This document shows, piece by piece, positions 33,694 to 46,185 of a DNA stretch of 64,000 nt. Origin of the DNA: Mactra quadrangularis (Eukaryota > Mollusca > Bivalvia > Venerida > Mactridae); assembly GCA_025267735.1 (NCBI GenBank), contig CM046306.1:31823919-31887918 (forward strand), given 5' to 3'. The translations under genes were made by a program, and so were the position numbers. Within the stretch, counting starts at the first letter, position 1. Each line of letters starts with the position of its first letter. Under the pieces are notes generated by a model. That model did no database searches, was not told the origin of the DNA, and saw only the letters and a list, made by a program, of their open reading frames with translations.

Positions 33694-34372
33694 CAGTTTG
33701 CAATGTTTACGACAAAAAGTACTTCTCAATGTAAATCAGCAATTTTAAGCAAACTTAAACATTTTACCACTTACTTGAGTCTGAATAACTTTCAAGTGCA
33801 TCATTTACCGGAAGACATTTTTTGTTGATAAATATAAATATGCATGGAACTGCGATTTTATCTGAGCATGCTATTAAGATTTTGCAACTAAGATTTAACA
33901 TAAGATTTGAATTGAAATTTTACATTAGCTTGGAATGAAATTTTACAAAAGCTTGGAATTGATATTTACATGTAGGCGTGTTAAGAGTGTTCTTCAATAG
34001 AATATATCTTTGGCAATATCCTATAAGAACAAGTTTATTGTTTAATTTCTTAAAACAGAAACAATAAAATGTATACTTAATATATCTTTCGGGTAATATT
34101 TATATGATGCACTGCTGTATTCAGGCATTCTTTTATTTACTGTCTAATTTATTTAATTAGTTTACAATCATCGTAAATCTATTTGTCACATGGAAATATC
34201 ATGCTAGCGTTGTTAATGTTCCAACTGCTGAAGCGTTCAACCATACATTTGTACTTTGCATATAAAATAGGTTGAATTATTATACCATTAACTACGGAAC
34301 CGAGTATAGATTACAAAGCATGATAATGAAATACTTAAAAACGCTTGAGAATCTATATTTTCTGAGGTGTTT

Positions 34373-34378
34373 TATAAA
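34373..34378 (+). promoter_or_regulatory. TATA box of galectin-like copy C
   Basis: TATAAA is 44 bases before the start codon, in a block almost identical to that of copy B. Confidence 0.55.
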
Positions 34379-34416
34379 GCTTTAGTTGTATTTTGATCAA
34401 CAGAGAACTTACCAAA

Positions 34417-37400
34417 ATGAAGATTTACATATTAGTGGTCATTATATGCGCGACAAAGGTTTCGGCAAATGTCAAAGTGTTCTACAAGCAAACAAGTGGA
34501 AACGTTCAGCTTGATATAGTACCGCTATTAGCAGAACAAGCTTCTAAACATGAAATCGTAGGTGTGCGTAAATTAGAGAACGGCGACGGTCATGAACCAT
34601 TAACGTTAACCTGGATGGCGAGCAGATCGTACGAACCCGGATATTCATATTATGAAAAATTTGTTGTGATAGACGAATATGATCGAAAACCGGTAAGACT
34701 AATTATTTTTTTTATATTATTTTCTACAATTATATTTTGTTTGTGTTACGTCATTTAACAAAGTACATCAGTAATGAACGGTGCTGGAACTTTTTCTTTA
34801 CCATTCTTACTTATCCTTCCTCAAGGGGTCGACAACCGTTAACACGTTTCACATAAGAAAATCGGCTGTAAATATTGTAATTAAAAATATAAGTACAACG
34901 TGCCTCAGTCAGGAATAGAACCCAGTATTTCCAAATTCGGAATATTTCTGAGTTCTACGACTGCGCTTAAGCCTCTGATATAAGCTTGGATAGATAATCA
35001 ACCGATACTAGCGATTTGATTTTACAAACATCATTTGATTTGTAAAAATTGTACACAGTCGGTTAAATAAAGCGTCTGATTTAGCTTACCAAATTAGAAG
35101 TTTTAAACTCGACTATTAGTATAAAACCGATTGCTTTGGATTCAGAAAGCTGCAATGTACTGCTGTTGAAGAACAATGATGGATTGTCGGGATAACAGGT
35201 CCCAGTTTTTAACTAAATAACATGTCTTGAAAATTGGCGTAAGTTTGATGAAACAAATCTAACAAAAGCAATTGATAAAAGAGTACGGTTTAAACTCTGC
35301 AGCAATATACATGTACACGTTCAGTCGACCTTTCATTTTTAAACGATGATTGGATGAAACTTGATCATTGAAATTCCCTTCTAGTAGGTGACCCCTCTCA
35401 TTATCCAATTGCAGCTGGGAGAAGGGGAACAACTGTTGGTAAATTTCTTGCCAAATGGAATTAGCACAGCTGCTTGTGGGTTCCAATTTTGGACATCTCG
35501 GTCTCTAAAGGCGTGTTCTACATCTGGACCACTATTCCTAACTAACAGTAACTTTTACGAACACCGATATATTTTCTTATGAGTGATCATATTTTAATAG
35601 ATGAACAAGGATTTGATGTTATGTATATTCAATCAATAAATTGACATTTCAGCCTGAATTGGTGTCATTTTTGACAATACCCGGACCACTTCCAGCAGGA
35701 TCGAAATTAACAATCGACTTGATGATGCCGGATCCATTTGACGGGTAATTTAGAACGCATCAAGATAGACCTTTTTTATTTTGATATACTGTAATTTTAC
35801 CAACAGGTTTTATAATATTGAATACTTATATCGAAATATTTACCATTTCTTGGTTTTAAAATGAACAAGGTTTTGAATATCGTTAATAAAATAAGATCAC
35901 GGGATTTCATTGAATAAGATAGAAGCATCTTTGTCTGGTTAAGAAGACGATGAATGACAAACATTTACTATACATGGATATAAATATGAGTGAATATTAT
36001 TATCATATTAATTAATGCACATATATATTCATATAATAAAAGAAAACTCAGTCATGCCGGCAGCCTTTTAATGCAAGTGTATCATGGGCTCGATTGAACG
36101 CCGCTAGTAATAAATCGAAGTAATTTACACTTTTATTCATCATTTTATTTTCAGGCTTGCATTGAATATGGTAGACGACACTTTTCCTTATGACATCTAT
36201 TACCATTTGATCATAGACTATGATAACATACGATCAGACATATGGACTAATGGTGCGTGGCAGGGTGTAGGTCAATATATAAATGCAGATCATGATAGCA
36301 TATCTGGCTTAATTAGAGTAGTGTACATGATCAAGTCAGACCGAACTGAAGTACGTATTTTACATTGCAATAAAGGTTTTAAAACACTATGCTAATGCAA
36401 GTGTCTCTAAATTCACCGCTTTGCTAATTTCATTTAGCTTCAAATTCACAGTATGCCAATGCAATGAAGCTTAAAAACCGTATACCAATTCAATAGAGTT
36501 TCAAAATTGACTGAATGCCAATGCAAGAAAGTTTCTGAATGCACTGTACGCCAATTCAATAATGCTTCAAAGTTGTCATGTGCCAATTTTATAAAGTCTC
36601 ACATTTACTTTATGTCAATGCTATGAGGTTTCAAATTCACTGCATGCAAAATCAATAAAGTTTGAAAATTAAATCTGAGGCAACGCAATAAAATTCAAAA
36701 TTGCTGCATGCCAATGCAATTATGATTCAAATTCACTATATGACAAATCAATAAAGTAAAAGAAAGTTGTTGTCTGCCAATTCAATAAAGTATCATATTT
36801 ACTGCATTTCGGTGCAATGAGGTTTCTTATTCACTGCATGCCGATGCTGTGTGGTTTCAAATTCACTGTATGCCAAAGCAGTAAATTTTCATATTCACTG
36901 TATGCCAATGAAATTTAGTTTTAAAATGAATGTAAGCCTACGCAAGAATGTTTCACATTTATTATATGCCAATGCAATAAGTTCCAAATCACTGTATGCA
37001 ATTTTGAAAATGTTAACTGTGTGACTTAGCAATACAATTTCAAAATTGCTACATGCCAATGCAATAATGATTCAAATTCACTTACAAATTAGTTAAGTTT
37101 TAGAAAGTTGTTGTCAGCCAATTTAATAAAGTTTCACATTTACTGCATGCTAATGCCATAAATTATAGCAGTAAATGGTATATAGTAAATAGTATAATAT
37201 TTCAATTTCACTGTATGCCAATGTTATGAGATTGTACCACCAATTTTTTCGTTCAATAAAATGTCAAATTGAAACACAATTGTTTAACTCAACTTACACA
37301 ATTTATTATCACTGTGTCAACACTAAAGTAGCAATACCATGTGACTTTTAAAATCACAAATGCTAGGGTTTCAAGAAGAAAATGTAAAATTCCGCCTCGA

Positions 37401-38030
37401 CTGAGAGTTTTAAAGAGCTGTAAGCATTTTAATTCAAGTCAGATTTACATGTTTCTTACTCTAGGCTAACCCGAAAAGTGTATATTTTTTGCTGCGCATC
37501 ACATATCTAACGCCAATTTCATACGTAGCATTCGTGATGTCAAAGTCAAGTAGTTTAGTAACCGTGAACACAGGTATGGTCGTTTTACGCGTCCAATTTT
37601 AACACGTGATTAGTAACAACTCCATCTAACTTTTCAATAGGTTTTGTACTGCAATGAATTCAATCAAATTACCACATGCCAAGGTTGTAACAATGGTGAT
37701 TTGTTAAAGTATGCAGTCAATTCTAATGATTTATAATATATCCAAAACTTTTTGATTTTCAAAGTTGGTGAACCGTTGGACAACCAACATTTTTAATGCC
37801 ACTTAAACTGACGACAAATTCTGTGGACTAGGTACAGAGTCCATTTACTAAATTGGATGTATTTACATTTTCATTGTTTTCTACTCTGATTTTCTTTTCA
37901 GAGTACCATTAACAACCAGTATGTAAACTATGTTCTACATGCACCACCAGGGGATACTCCTACAAGGATTCACGTGGAATCAGCATTTAGAAGTCCACAC
38001 ATCAACTGGATTAAATATGAACGAGTCTAA
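34417..38030 (+). CDS. Secreted galectin-like protein, copy C (complete, four exons)
   Basis: Exons are 34417-34692, 35653-35744, 36155-36350 and 37902-38030 (TAA), 230 residues. All junction phases match copy B; exon 3 has one extra codon (FPYD instead of YPD). The N-terminal half differs from B by only a few residues (SANV, HEI, GDG, DRKP), while exons 2-3 are more diverged (VSFLTIP, MMPDPFDG, DIWTNGAWQ, INADHDSIS). The first exon has therefore been homogenised or duplicated more recently than the rest. The signal peptide, the unknown region of about 75 residues and the galectin-like half are all kept, and no inactivating change is visible. It is likely secreted; the ligand is unknown. Confidence 0.8.
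36395..37235. repeat. Intronic minisatellite, ~25 units of ~32 bp
   Basis: Units approximate CCAATGCAATAAAGTTTCAA followed by ATTCACTGTATG. A higher-order repeat is visible: the block at about 36690-36810 resembles the one at about 37040-37160. Copies A and B carry a single unit at the corresponding place in intron 3, so the array arose by expansion in copy C. Confidence 0.85.
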
Positions 38031-40778
38031 TTGCATTGCAATTGGTCTATTACATCTGACATTTTATTTTCCAATGCAAAAAATGTGCACTTTTATTTTT
38101 TTTATTTTCGTAACAATGACAGGACACATGGCAAACAAATGGTGGGTATCTCAGAACTTAAAATGAAGTAGGTCATGTACATCAATAACTGTATTGACAC
38201 AAAAAAAATTAATCTCTTATTTACATGTTGTAGATAGTGACGTTTAAGATACCGAGTAAAACTGTAGACCTGTCCAAGCACTCGATAGCAACATTGTTGA
38301 AGACGAAATGAAAAGGATTGATTAATATGATCCAGAGGCGAGAAAAAAGTGGTTGCAAAATAACTTTTCCTCGTCAATAATCTGACACTCTAAAATATGG
38401 AGTATAGCTATAATTCAAACTTAATCAAACAACAAAAAACAACCACTTTGCACTTATCAAATTTCATTAGCGATGTTTCCGTACAGCAACATAGTAGATT
38501 CGACAGCGTTCTTAACAATGCGAATAACTTGATGATTATTCCATTCTTCAAAGCGGTATCGTCATCTGCCAATGGCGGACCATTCAGAACCATAATATCA
38601 GAGCAATTGGTCGAAAATGGGCTCTTTGGATTTGTATTGTAAAATAAAATTTAAACCATTTTACACATGCAGACATATTGTGTGTATTTCAACCGGATAC
38701 ATAAAGAACGTTCTTCTGAAAATGACATGGCCAATTCAGCTTTGGGGTGCGTCTTATACAATTTTTATCTAATATCAGTAACGTTTCTGTACTTTTCCTG
38801 GTGGATATAGGTTTTGCCTTTTATTTTTCTTATTTTAGAAATTTACAATCGTTTTATGCATATTATGACATAGTTATACAAAGCATAGTGTTGACATTGT
38901 TCGGCACAGCTGTCAAAGCCAACTTGCAATTTGTTCTAACATACCTTTTTGTCCAATGAAATTATATTCCGGTAAAGAGAAATCAATATGGTAAATTGAT
39001 TATTTGTGATAAAACGATGCCTAGGCCGGACACTGTCTCTTTGTTTTATGGGTGACTCACTGTACTAATTGATTATAATACGTCGCGGTACGCTCTTGGT
39101 GGTATGACTGAACAGCTAATTTTGACTATACACACTTCAAACAAATCAACCCCTGCATAGCGCTGAATATCTTTTCAAAGATATTGTTTTGATTAAAAAT
39201 ACTGTTATAATTTTGGTATTAATATAATTAATTTGTACATTTCATAACATTTATTTTATACTTGTTTTGTATTATCATTAGCAGTTTTGACTTTTGGTTT
39301 AGTTTCGATACTTCAGTTTTGATCATCAATTTAGTTTTTACATTCAAATATTAACTTGATTATGTTATTCAAGCTATATAAGCCACTCAAGTTTCTTAAC
39401 AATAAAAGTAATTTACTCAGGCTTTTTCGAAAGCATAAAATTTTAACACGTGTAAAGAATTTTTATACCCGATTGTAGGTCGGTTCAACTTCTAAGAAGC
39501 AATAGAATTTATACGAAAGATAAAAAATGCTTGTGTTAAGCTATCTTGTCAACTCTTGCTACTGTAACATTTTACTATTACTATATATATCAATGAATAT
39601 TGTTTCTACCAAGATGTCTTAATTTCTGAACATTATGCTATGTGCACGTTTCTAAAGCAGTTGGAATGCTTCAAATAGTGATAGTAGTTCCTTATTTACT
39701 AAGCTTATATCCCGTAGTTTCGCCATCCAGATATTCTATAGGATATAACTGTATGTACATATATAGTTAACATTTGTTTCATTATGTTTATGACATTTGA
39801 AATAAATATCTTTTACCATTGAATCAATACTGTGTCAGTGTTATAACTGATTCCTTACTAGTTCAACTTAGACGGCGTTTTCCCCAATTTTAGACGATAA
39901 ATAAACTATGCAGTTATATTTTGTTCGAGTACAACACTCTGCTGGTTGTGACTTTCTCGTATATTCAGTGACTTTCAAAATTACCAGTATACCTGTAAGA
40001 AAGCTCGTTTTCATTATTACAATTACAATTCATATGCATTCACACATTATGAAAGTTATGATAGGTTGTGACATTTGGAAGGGGAGTAATTGCACTTAAT
40101 ACAATCGGGATTTGTATCAAAAGATACATAAACCATGGAACTCGGATAGGTATTGAATTGCTAGACAAAATTTTACAAAATTTATCAGTGCATGCAGGTC
40201 TCAAACGGATATCTAACGAAGCAAATTTGAGTAAGTTAATGCTTGTATCTGTGTTACTGTTAATTACTAAAGGAATAATTAAAGGCTTCTTAACATTTAT
40301 TATTTGCTTACGTGCAGAAATAAATTAATGCTTGGAATGTTTACTTCGAACGCGATATCTGATTAATGCATTTTAATTACCAAAGAATATTAAAAATCGT
40401 CACCTGCTAAAGCGTTAATGTACCCTTACAGGTACATTTCATCAGTATATTATTATCAACATCACCGTGTCGTTTTAAACTTGTGTAAAAGTCAATTCTG
40501 ACATATGAATAATTAATGTGTTTAACAACTTAAGAGAAAGCAATTTCGAATTTGATAAGATCTATTGTGAATTTGCAAATTGTTTGTTCCGTGAGTAAAT
40601 GGTTGTATTCCAACTGCTGCATTACGCATTTTAAAGTAATCATTCGCTCCTAAAGTAATAATAGATTTCAGTTTCGAAATATTTTACTATCTATTATTAA
40701 TGCGCTACGCTAAATGTAATATTTTGATAGTAATTTTTGTATTCAACTTTAAGTAAATGATGTCAAATAAGACAGGTG
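38031..40778. other. Downstream flank of copy C, shortened relative to A and B
   Basis: Blocks at about 38270-38990 and 39740-39960 align with the copy A/B flanks, but the GC-rich MITE, the promoter-like cluster and the ACGTG array are missing. No gene is seen; frames at 38102-38642 fall in sequence that is non-coding in the other copies. About 39000-39200 is an inverted copy of 41930-42110. Confidence 0.5.
39005..39205. repeat. Dispersed repeat, left copy of an inverted pair
   Basis: It contains GGGTGACTCACTG, AATTGATTATA, CGTCGCGGTACGCT and GGTATGACTGAACAGC. The reverse complement of the same series lies at 41930-42110. Both are insertions relative to their paralogous sequences. Confidence 0.7.
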
Positions 40779-40901
40779 ATGAAGCTTTCTATTTTTGTGT
40801 TCACTATTTGTACGGCTGTTGTTTCAGCGAATTTGGAAGTGTTCTATAAGCAGACCAGCGGAAACGATCAATTTGACATAGTGTCGTTTTTATTAACATA
40901 G
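40779..40901 (+). pseudogene. Remnant of a fourth galectin-like exon 1
   Basis: ATG at 40779 opens a signal-peptide-like stretch (MKLSIFVFTICTAVVSA) followed by NLEVFYKQTSGNDQFDIVSF. This is clearly homologous to the start of exon 1 in copies B and C (NVKVFYKQTSGNVQLDIV). It stops at TAG 40899-40901, where the others continue for about 50 residues, and no exon 2-4 follows in the next 10 kb. A short secreted 40-residue peptide is formally possible, but a relic of a fourth tandem unit is more likely. The TATA box of B and C is not present. Confidence 0.8.
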
Positions 40902-41880
40902 AAGTATGGTGGTTAATGTGAAGTCCATATGAATCACTAACCACACTCTAATCGCATCAATCAACCAAAGGGTTCCAACTAGTCCAGAAAGATGAATATA
41001 GAGTATTTAGTCAATTTACCTTTTTTTCTAAATTACTTATGTAATCATGTTTGCAAATGCTGAATATAAAACAGACAAAGCAGAACACTAAAGGCTCATT
41101 TTAGATTTTACAACACTTCCTCAGATACACCAAACATCTTTAATATGTGTTAACAACTGTATTTTTTCTTAAAGTCATATGTGTCAAAAACTTATGAAGT
41201 AAAATAATCAAAGATATCTCTTAAATAATTGATCTATTGACTAGTTCTCTTGACTAGTATAGTAGCTGTACATTTGTCACTTATATATTAGTGCCCAGTA
41301 CAAATCACACAACTGACATATATTAAATCATTATTCATAACTTTTCAGACACCTAAACATGTTAGATATTGTCCTAAAATAGTCTATCCTCCATATCATG
41401 CCGATGATCAATTATGATAAAGTTGAATCGATTATCAGAATTGGAAGCTTCCAATCAGTGATTATTCCCGATCATCGGTACAACACTACAATCAAAGCTT
41501 TCTATAGCAATACCCTTGCGCAACAACCAAATGACCTCCAAATTGTGTTGCTCTATAGTAGTTGTAATGAGTTAATCAATTTATTTTTTCTATGGCAAAT
41601 ACGACTTAAACATTCAGACTAAAGCATTTCTACTACAGACCGTATGTAAAATAATCTATTTGCAAAACATTCTTACTCTAAACATAAATAATATATTTAG
41701 ACAGATAAACTGGTAAAACTGCTGTAATGTAAATGTAAACGTGCAGTGTTATATATCACTTAACCCCTCATAAACATGTAATGATATACACTCATGTACT
41801 AGGTTTCATATTTCATAATTACAGCAAATATTTAGTAAATAAGATCGTTTAATATCCTTGCAAGACGTCATTTTAACACT
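40902..41880. other. No gene seen
   Basis: AT-rich sequence between the exon 1 relic and the segmental duplications. The frame at 41398-41622 has no recognised domain. Confidence 0.45.
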
Positions 41881-41924
41881 ATGCCAAAACATGAACCCAA
41901 CTTTTGAGATGCTTTTTAAAAATG

Positions 41925-42112
41925 TCGAAATGGTAAACAAGAAATATCTTTAAAAAGATACTCGGCGCTATGGAGGTTAAATTTTGTTTAAAGTGTAAAT
42001 AGTCATGTTTGCTGTTCAGTCATACCGTCAGGAACTAGCGTACCACGACGAATGTATAATCAATTATCATAGTGAGTCACCCACAATACACAAAATAAAT
42101 AGTCGGCAACGT
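41925..42112. repeat. Dispersed repeat, right copy of an inverted pair
   Basis: Inverted relative to the copy at about 39.0-39.2 kb (GCTGTTCAGTCATACCGTCA, TAATCAATTA, AGTGAGTCACCC). The other segmental copy at 46.8 kb lacks it, so it inserted after that duplication. Confidence 0.7.
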
Positions 42113-42666
42113 CATCATAACAAAAGGACCTAAGTAGGCCATCCACGTGACATAAAGACTGGGATCCCAAGATCGGCCGTCTTGAATACGAGTCGTTGAA
42201 CAATTTTACGTCTCAGAGAAATTGAAATCATTATTAAAGGTAAGATTATTACTTATCATTCACATTTCTTTTTCATTTAGTGCTCACTACTAATTGCAAT
42301 TCCTTAAAGTTAATTCCTTTCGTTAAACTAACGCGTACATTTTTACAATTTAGGAAGTTTACGAGTGTGCATTGAAACGGGGAATACTTCTTTTTATACA
42401 AATACTTCATTAATTACTTTTTTTGAGACTAAAGTTGATGTGTATCAATTAGAAATGTAACCCTTTACGTGTAGTGCTATCACAAGTCAGAATATTTAAC
42501 TTGCTTAACATGAAAATACCATTTTTGAACAGTTAAACAGTTTTTGCGAAATCGAAAGTAGAAAGTAGAATTTATCAATCAAATAAGCGTTAATTTCGTA
42601 TTTTTATTAAACAGCTTGTCATATTTCTTATTGATGGCAGGTTGATTTTCTTAGAATGTATTTTAA

Positions 42667-44455
42667 GGTTCTGGAACTGTAACTAACTTCGGTAAACTTC
42701 GAAGCTCGGTATAATCCGGTTTTACCCGAAAAGCTGTCGTCGTCAAGTTTCGTAATAGGTATTTTTAGTAATTTTCACCTCGCGACCCGGTTTTTCCATG
42801 ACGTCATAGCGTAACACATTTTCCGAAAATGGCGATACCAGAAGCTAGACAGCGTGATCGTCTAGGTCGTTAATGTAAAAGTAATGGTTTATCGACAAAA
42901 CAATATTACGTCGTATAGGATCATAACTATTGGGTTAATTCTGTGTGTGCAGGAGTAAAATGCACTGTTTTATTTTTGTGATTTAAATTTGCCAGCACAA
43001 CCGCTTGATTCTAGATGATATCACCTCATATACCGGTACGAATACTATGACGCACAACACATCGCCATATTCAGCAATTTGGAATGCGGTAGAATATAGT
43101 GAGGCAGGGGCGGATCCAGGATTTTTTCTAGGGGGTCCGAACTTTTCTAGGGGGGGGGGTGTCCAAACCTCGAACCGCAACCACATTATACACAATTTGC
43201 AGAAAAAAGCAACATATTGATAGTAAAAACTACATAACCAATTTACATACGTTAAGCACCGAGAAAATTTGCTTCATATTTCTTAAAAATTACTTTCAAG
43301 CGAGAAATACACTAATGAACATGTACATTTTCTAAATTCTAGGGGGGGACAGACCCCCTGACCCTCGCTGGATCCGCCCATGAGAGGCATATGAATACAA
43401 TATCGTTGTACTTTTCTGTCTTTTAAAAAGTAAATAATACTATTATCAGCATTATTTGAAAACTAAGGCTAAAAATGTGCCAACATTACTAAGTCTGGTG
43501 TCAAAATGTGTATGCAAAACTATTGTAGAAAACACGACAGGATAAGGTTTGCAAGCCTGCTTAACTTCCTCTGATATTTCTCTGGCTGGTCAGAATGGAC
43601 TTTTAAATGTGTTTAAAAGTCAAAACTGTGATAGTCAACCAAGAGTCTCTAATACAAAAAGTGATTGACTCCGTTATGCCTAACTAGTCAGAATGTTTTA
43701 CGAAAAACGTGTTAAGTTGTAAGTTTCGAATATTTCCCTCAAACCAGCAAAAATCAGTAAAGAGAGGGTTTTTATATGATAATCCAGATTTCTACATTCA
43801 TATTTCTATATCCAGTACAAATTTAGATGATAAACTTCGATAAAAGAGTATTATCTGTAATTTACCATTTTGACGTATTTTCTTCACTATAAATTCTCTT
43901 GCAGTTTCATTATAGTAATCTTATACCGATTCTTATAAAATTTTTTAGAAAAGGTAAAATTTCTTCAATATTTTATACCATGGGCAGAAAAGACTGCAGA
44001 AAATTTTAAAACTGGTTGCATGTGTCTAACTAACTTTAGACTTGAGAAATAAGCTTTTAAAGATAGAGTAATTTTTTGAACACTCTCAAAAACTCGGATT
44101 TTTGCTCGGGGGGGGGGGGTACATGTATACAAAGCACTATATTTTTATAAGTATTTGTCCAAAGTGTAAACTGATTGTCCTGGATTATCATGATATGATT
44201 GTGTAACAGGAAAATTGATTAAAATGTGAATATAAAACTGCAGAATTTGAAAAAAACCTGTTTTTTTCATTTTTGTCACGGCACAATTTACGGTCTCTTC
44301 GAAAATCAAGGGTCATGTTATAAAAATGCACATAACTTAAGTTACGAACGGTAAACTTCCCTAAAAATTCACCATTCAATGTCTTTAATAGTATAGATTC
44401 AAGAAACAATATCATAATAAAGATTGTGGAAGGTCACCATTACAGTTCCAGAACC
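42667..44455. mobile_element. 1.8-kb transposon flanked by TTAA
   Basis: TTAA at 42663-42666 and 44456-44459 flank inverted ends GGTTCTGGAACTGTAA. The paralogous segment at about 47525-47535 has a single uninterrupted TTAA. No transposase frame was found, so it is non-autonomous. Its termini differ from those of the other two TTAA elements, so it is a third family. Confidence 0.9.
43107..43383. mobile_element. MITE nested in the 1.8-kb element
   Basis: Inverted ends GGGGCGGATCCAG and CTGGATCCGCCC enclose a poly-G-containing inside. GAGGCA at 43101-43106 and 43384-43389 may be the target duplication. Confidence 0.6.
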
Positions 44456-46087
44456 TTAAAAGAAAGGTCATTTTTTTCATTTGCAAAAATCAAAATGTCT
44501 CTAAAATATTTTTCTCGAAATCGGTCATTTTTTTCTTCAATAGAATCCCACTAAAATAAAAATATACTAAAATGGTTTTCCCAAGGTTAAAAATAGCAGT
44601 TGAGTATAAAGATATTCTTTTGTTCGAGAAACGACGAGCAGGCACTTAGTCATAATGTATACATGTATATAAGTATATTGTATACAGGCATTATTTGATA
44701 TCTCTAAACTGACGATAAAAACATATTTTGAAATGAATGCCTACTATCTCCATGTAGAAATAGCTAAGGTTACATCGTGAATACACATTTTGAACTGAAT
44801 AAAAAGACCGACTTCGAAAATTATACTTTATCTATTTTCATGTGATAATTAAACTATTCATGTATTTGAATGTTCTGTCCAGAATGTTCACATTATTTAA
44901 CCCTACGTGATACACACTAAGGGAATGCTTTGTTATTGAATATTTTGAATTTACATTTGAATTTACATATTTGTCAATTTTAAGGTAGACTTTCACTTAT
45001 GCTAAACTTTAATTTTACCACCTGACAAACTACATGAATCTTAAGCACTTTTTGCAAATATATATATTATATAAACCTACCCAGTAAGTTCTGACCCAGG
45101 CACTTCTGACGACAAGGCAAAGAGTGGAACTTACATTCCTTGAGTAATACTTTTTTCGGTCATTCCCCTACCTATCTTTGTTTTTGTAGATGTTTGTCAG
45201 TTACTGCCGTGCGTGTACATTTAGCAATTAGTTTAAAGCTTAGGTACGAACATCTATGTCTATCCAGAGACCACTGACTGTCGCGATATGATTGACGAAA
45301 TTGTTTCAATGATGCGTAGAACATTAAACGTTTATACGATAATACGATATTAACCATGTATAATACATTTATTACAATTAGTTTAAAAGGAACGTTTGAT
45401 GAACTTATAAAAGTTTACTTAGCTTATGATAAAGGGGAGTATTTACTCACTCTTGTTGAAAGAATTAAATCAAACTATTTTGAAAATAAAATTTGTTAGA
45501 TGAATCCTATGCATAAAAACGAGGTACAAAGATCTATGTCTACCCAGAGACCATAAGTAGGACGACTGACCGGCCCAAATTATCGACAAAATTATTTTAA
45601 TGACATAATTATTTTAATGACGCGTAAAACGCCAAACATTGCACCATTTAACCTTTAACTATGTATGATATCAAAGTTTAATACGAACGTTATTATATAA
45701 TGAACATATTAAAATTCACATAGCTTATATTAAAGGGAAAATGCGTTCACTCTAAATAAAAGCGTTAAATAAAACAAAATGAAAACGTAACTCCTAAATT
45801 GAATCCTGTGCATAATCAAAATACTCAAAGTGCTGTCGGAATGATTTTATGAACGATTTCAAAGTTATTTTTTCTAAAATTCACTCTCCACATCCGTTCT
45901 TTTGGATGTCCTCGACTTTGTTCATTAAACATCAAAAGCTCTATAAAATTCATAGTCAACTGTGTTTCGTATTTTATTTTACAGGCACCATATTGTAACG
46001 CGCATCGAGCTTACAATTATCTATAACGTTCACCCATCCTATCACTAACTTGTACATCCTTCTACGTTCTGACAGTAAATTCCAGCT

Positions 46088-46185
46088 ATGGCAATTCGTC
46101 TGAAAAAGTTGCATAAATACATGATTGCTGTTACAATTTATTTAATAGTGCCCACGGTCGCGAATGAAACAGAAGTTCACAAAAT
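46088..46185 (+). CDS. Possible signal-peptide exon, gene unknown
   Basis: ATG at 46088 starts MAIRLKKLHKYMIAVTIYLI, then PTVANETEVHK, with a hydrophobic core and an Ala-Asn cleavage-like site, and ends at AT/GTACGA, which could be a donor (phase 2). A TTTTACAG acceptor lies about 105 bases upstream. In the third segmental copy (about 50000-50021) the end NETEVHR and a better donor, AT/GTAAGA, are kept, but the signal peptide is not. No following exon in phase was identified, and the phase does not fit the IAP exon at 52760. It could be the first exon of a lost or undetected gene. Confidence 0.28.

Larger units (their letters stand above)
41881..46087. repeat. Segmental repeat, copy 1 of 3
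   Basis: Landmarks shared with copies 2 and 3, in order: AACCCAACTT...GAGA; ACGTGACAT(A/G)AAGACTGGGA; TACGTCTCAGAGA; AGTCGGTCATTTTTTT-like; GAGAAACGACGAGCAG; ACATTTAGCAAT; and CCAGAGACCA. Copy 1 is interrupted by the TTAA element at 42667-44455. It has an internal repeat (CCAGAGACCA blocks at 45261 and 45543). An exon-like end AAAG/GTAAGATT is at 42240. There is no coding region. Confidence 0.7.

Noticed and set aside
38397..38642. 81-residue plus-strand frame downstream of copy C
   Set aside because: The homologous sequence after copies A and B is interrupted, so the frame is not conserved.
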